Below are positions 62,093 to 64,000 of a stretch of DNA of 64,000 bases, one piece after another. Each line of letters begins with the position of its first letter. Position 1 is the first letter of the stretch. This stretch comes from Phycisphaerales bacterium (GTDB lineage Bacteria; Planctomycetota; Phycisphaerae; Phycisphaerales; UBA1924): the NCBI GenBank assembly GCA_029260295.1, contig JAJDDN010000008.1, positions 186,001-250,000 on the forward strand. The letters run 5' to 3'. Position numbers and translations under genes: made by a program. Under the pieces are notes generated by a model that was not told where the DNA came from, ran no database searches, and saw only the letters and a list, made by a program, of their open reading frames with translations.

Positions 62093-62950
62093 ATGCCCGC
62101 AAACAGATCAAGGACAGACCGTTGGCGTCAATCACTCGAAAAAATCCGCTCCCGAGGCGGTGGACTCGAGTTTACAGTCAACAACAAATCCGATACACAA
62201 GGCGATGATTCAAAGAACCTCGTCTGGCGCGTCCGCCTCCTAGATTACGACGACGACACCATCACCCTAGAACACCCGGGGTCCATGGGGCTCTCCTTCC
62301 ATATCGAGCCAGAAACCCCCCTCATCGGGATCATCTCCGTCGGCCAAAACCGCTGGATGTTCCACACCAAATCAATCTCAAGCTCCAAGCAACGCTCAGG
62401 CAACGGCCCCTTCAAAGTTCTCAAGGTTTACATGCCAGAAAAAGTTGAACGATGCATGCGCCGAAACTTCGATCGCACTTCCACCGCACGCGTTGACCTC
62501 CCAACCGTCAATGTCTGGCCCCTCCTCAACCACGCCTCCGCAGGACCCGTCGAAATCGCAAGCCGCATGATGATCGAGCAACTCAGAGAGCAAGGCACCA
62601 CCGCCTCACCAGGTTTCGACCCGCAAATGCTCCCCGAAGTCGGCCCAAGATTCGAAGCCAGACTCGCAAACATCGGTGGCGGAGGCGTTGGCCTCGTTGT
62701 AGACAAAGAAAACAGAGCCGCACTCGATTCGGTCCACCTCTTCTGGCTCTCAGTCAACCTACTCCCCGCGGTCCCAGCCCCATTAGTCATGGTCGCCAGA
62801 ATGGCCCACACACATATCGATTCGCAGCAGAACACCTACGCCGGGCTCGCCTTCGACTTCTCCCAGTCCACAGATCACAAGCACTTTGTTGTCACTCAGA
62901 TCGACCGCTTCATCCGCGATTCGCAAACCCAAGCCCGCAAAGCAGCTTGA
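62093..62950 (+). CDS. PilZ-like domain protein (YcgR-like)
   Basis: A 285-residue cytoplasmic protein. The N-terminal half resembles YcgR-N (FHIEPETPLIGIISVGQNRWMFHTKS). The segment KVERCMRRNFDRTSTARVDLPTVNVW matches the PilZ start (RxxxR), and ARLANIGGGGVGLVVDKENR the PilZ (D/N)xSxxG motif, with Asn-Ile-Gly rather than the usual Asp-x-Ser. It probably binds c-di-GMP and may act on the pilus, but binding may be altered by the substitution. GGAAAGG lies 9 bases upstream. Confidence 0.68.
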   Translation: MPANRSRTDRWRQSLEKIRSRGGGLEFTVNNKSDTQGDDSKNLVWRVRLLDYDDDTITLEHPGSMGLSFHIEPETPLIGIISVGQNRWMFHTKSISSSKQRSGNGPFKVLKVYMPEKVERCMRRNFDRTSTARVDLPTVNVWPLLNHASAGPVEIASRMMIEQLREQGTTASPGFDPQMLPEVGPRFEARLANIGGGGVGLVVDKENRAALDSVHLFWLSVNLLPAVPAPLVMVARMAHTHIDSQQNTYAGLAFDFSQSTDHKHFVVTQIDRFIRDSQTQARKAA

Positions 62951-62973
62951 AGTTCAAAGCGAAACTCCACTCC

Positions 62974-63000
62974 AAAGCGGGCTCAATGCCCGCTTTATTT
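62974..63000 (+). terminator. Intrinsic terminator, plus strand
   Basis: AAAGCGGGC-TCAAT-GCCCGCTTT is a perfect 9-bp stem followed by ATTTG; it ends the PilZ-like gene 23 bases after its stop. Confidence 0.8.
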
Positions 63001-63006
63001 GTGCCT

Positions 63007-63033
63007 AAAAAAACACCCGCCATCGGCGGGTGT
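63007..63033 (-). terminator. Intrinsic terminator, minus strand
   Basis: On the minus strand ACACCCGCC-GAT-GGCGGGTGT is a perfect 9-bp stem followed by a run of Ts. It ends the lipoprotein gene at 63059 and lies directly beside the plus-strand terminator. Confidence 0.82.
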
Positions 63034-63058
63034 CTCACACTTAATCATGTGTTCTAAA

Positions 63059-63940
63059 TCAAGGACGATAGAACTGAGGCTGTTCAGTTACAAACACCTG
63101 GGCGTCACCGTTCTCAGAATGCAACGAGATCGCATTGGTCCCGTCATTCCAGATCCCTGTCCAATGCCCCCGGCTCGGCATCGAGTGATCCACCCATCCA
63201 AACTTCGATGAGAACAAAGCGCTCCCACGCGGTGCAGACAACTCAAACACACCCGTGTTCGAAGGCGACGCAATAAAGTGAACATCACCCTTGCTCGTGT
63301 ACGCCATGACTTCCTCGACTGGGTTCTCGCCCGTCCGGATAATGACATCCCCGCCCTTGGTAAACTCATCCCCGTTCCGAACCTCAATTGTTCCGGTCAC
63401 ACCGGTAATCATAATCCGGCCATTGCTCGTCGAAACCTTCGCACCATCGCAACGCGGGATAGAAATCAGCACATCAATCGGAGGCCGGAACCCCTCAATA
63501 GACAAATCAGTCGGCCGGATCATCAAGGTGCCAACCTGGTTCAATGAACCATCAGGCACAATATATTCAGCAGTAAAGTAATCGCCAACAGCATCAAACT
63601 CGATCCCCTGCTTGGCCATCCGGAACCGGAGCCACTGCTCCTTGCGAACCTTAAACTCCACATAAGCCTTCTCATGCTTAGAGTGCGACCGGATCTCAAT
63701 ATCCCCGCTCGGGTTCTCAATATCCACAGCTGTAAACTGCCCAATCGTCATCGGGATCCCCTCGATCTCGACAGTATGAGCCAGCTTCTTCGCCTGGAAT
63801 CGAGCCTGCAGCCCACCCATCCGCTTGCGTTCCTTGCACCCACCAGCCCCGCTGACCATGGCAATCGAAAGCCCCGCGGCCACCGCAAACGCCAATGTCC
63901 GAGTCCCTGTTATCCGTCGCTTTGATCGATTCAACTGCAT
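63059..63940 (-). CDS. Exported DUF4097-like lipoprotein
   Basis: A 293-residue protein with a signal region (TRTLAFAVAAGLSIAMVSGAGGC) that fits a lipobox ending in GGC. The body is repetitive beta (FTAVDIENPSGDIEIRSH, AKVSTSNGRIMITGVTGTIEVRNG, VMAYTSKGDVHFIAS, ISLHSENGDAQVFV), typical of DUF4097 beta-helix proteins. GGAG lies 9 bases before the ATG at 63940; a TTG at 63955 is possible. Function unknown. Confidence 0.68.
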   Translation of the reverse strand: MQLNRSKRRITGTRTLAFAVAAGLSIAMVSGAGGCKERKRMGGLQARFQAKKLAHTVEIEGIPMTIGQFTAVDIENPSGDIEIRSHSKHEKAYVEFKVRKEQWLRFRMAKQGIEFDAVGDYFTAEYIVPDGSLNQVGTLMIRPTDLSIEGFRPPIDVLISIPRCDGAKVSTSNGRIMITGVTGTIEVRNGDEFTKGGDVIIRTGENPVEEVMAYTSKGDVHFIASPSNTGVFELSAPRGSALFSSKFGWVDHSMPSRGHWTGIWNDGTNAISLHSENGDAQVFVTEQPQFYRP

Positions 63941-64000
63941 ATCTGCTTTCTCCAATGGAGCCTGTGGGTCTCTATTCTATGTTTTTGAGCCCGAAGAGTT

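Overview
The window reads as chromosome of a planctomycete of the Phycisphaerae type. Supporting signs are a tandem 'D(L/F)TGDG..DFFDVSAFL' dockerin-like repeat, a PEP-CTERM-like protein ending in VPSPGTL...RRR, a Ser/Thr kinase fused to a DUF1080-like domain next to an ECF sigma factor, a giant GspK-like protein, and an integrase resembling ones common in planctomycetes. The assignment is inferred from protein features only.

Layout. (1) 1-7969: end of a type II secretion/pilus-like gene set in I-J-K order with very large J-like and K-like members. (2) 8042-8165: tRNA-Pro with terminator. (3) 8245-15967: a dipeptide/oligopeptide ABC importer set (two C-type permeases, binding protein, B-type permease, one ATPase). 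(4) 15988-22013: glycosyltransferase, secreted protein, xseA-xseB, prepilin peptidase, OmpA-like lipoprotein. (5) 22069-22420: tRNA-Val, tRNA-Thr, tRNA-Tyr.

(6) 22367-42674: an integrated element of about 20.25 kb, bounded by a perfect 56-bp direct repeat of the 3' part of tRNA-Tyr. It carries a tyrosine recombinase beside the intact tRNA, T(A/G)GCCAAA repeats at both ends, and its own terminator that replaces the tRNA's original one (now stranded at 42683). Its cargo is: a Gabija-like pair (OLD-family ATPase/TOPRIM nuclease plus UvrD-like helicase) in one minus-strand run with a GHKL ATPase, a STAS-like/winged-helix protein, a small HIRAN-like protein and a cysteine-rich protein; a DNA methyltransferase remnant; an ECF sigma / small anti-sigma candidate / two secreted proteins / receptor kinase cluster; a second XerC-like recombinase; a RuvB-like ATPase with an HTH protein; an amidoligase preceded by two very small translationally coupled ORFs; and a primase/replication-like protein. 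Its base composition looks clearly more AT-rich than the flanks.

(7) 42835-54463: backbone resumes with a sensor kinase and STAS protein, then a pilus/secretion operon: GspE-, GspF-, PilM-, PilN-, PilO- and PilP/GspC-like proteins, four pseudopilins (all with Ala rather than Gly before the predicted cleavage site) and a PilX-like protein with a LamG domain. The prepilin peptidase at 19826 is the obvious processing enzyme. No secretin is present in the window. (8) 54528-63940: HD-GYP protein and response regulator, queuosine-precursor transporter, scpB, a lipoprotein, a DUF58/transglutaminase pair, a PilZ-like protein and a secreted DUF4097-like lipoprotein, with back-to-back terminators at 62974-63033.

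Best candidates for undescribed biology are the six-gene GHKL/STAS/Cys-rich/Gabija-like run (24224-30845) and the amidoligase with two micro-ORFs (38143-39548). All functions are read from motifs; no database search was run.
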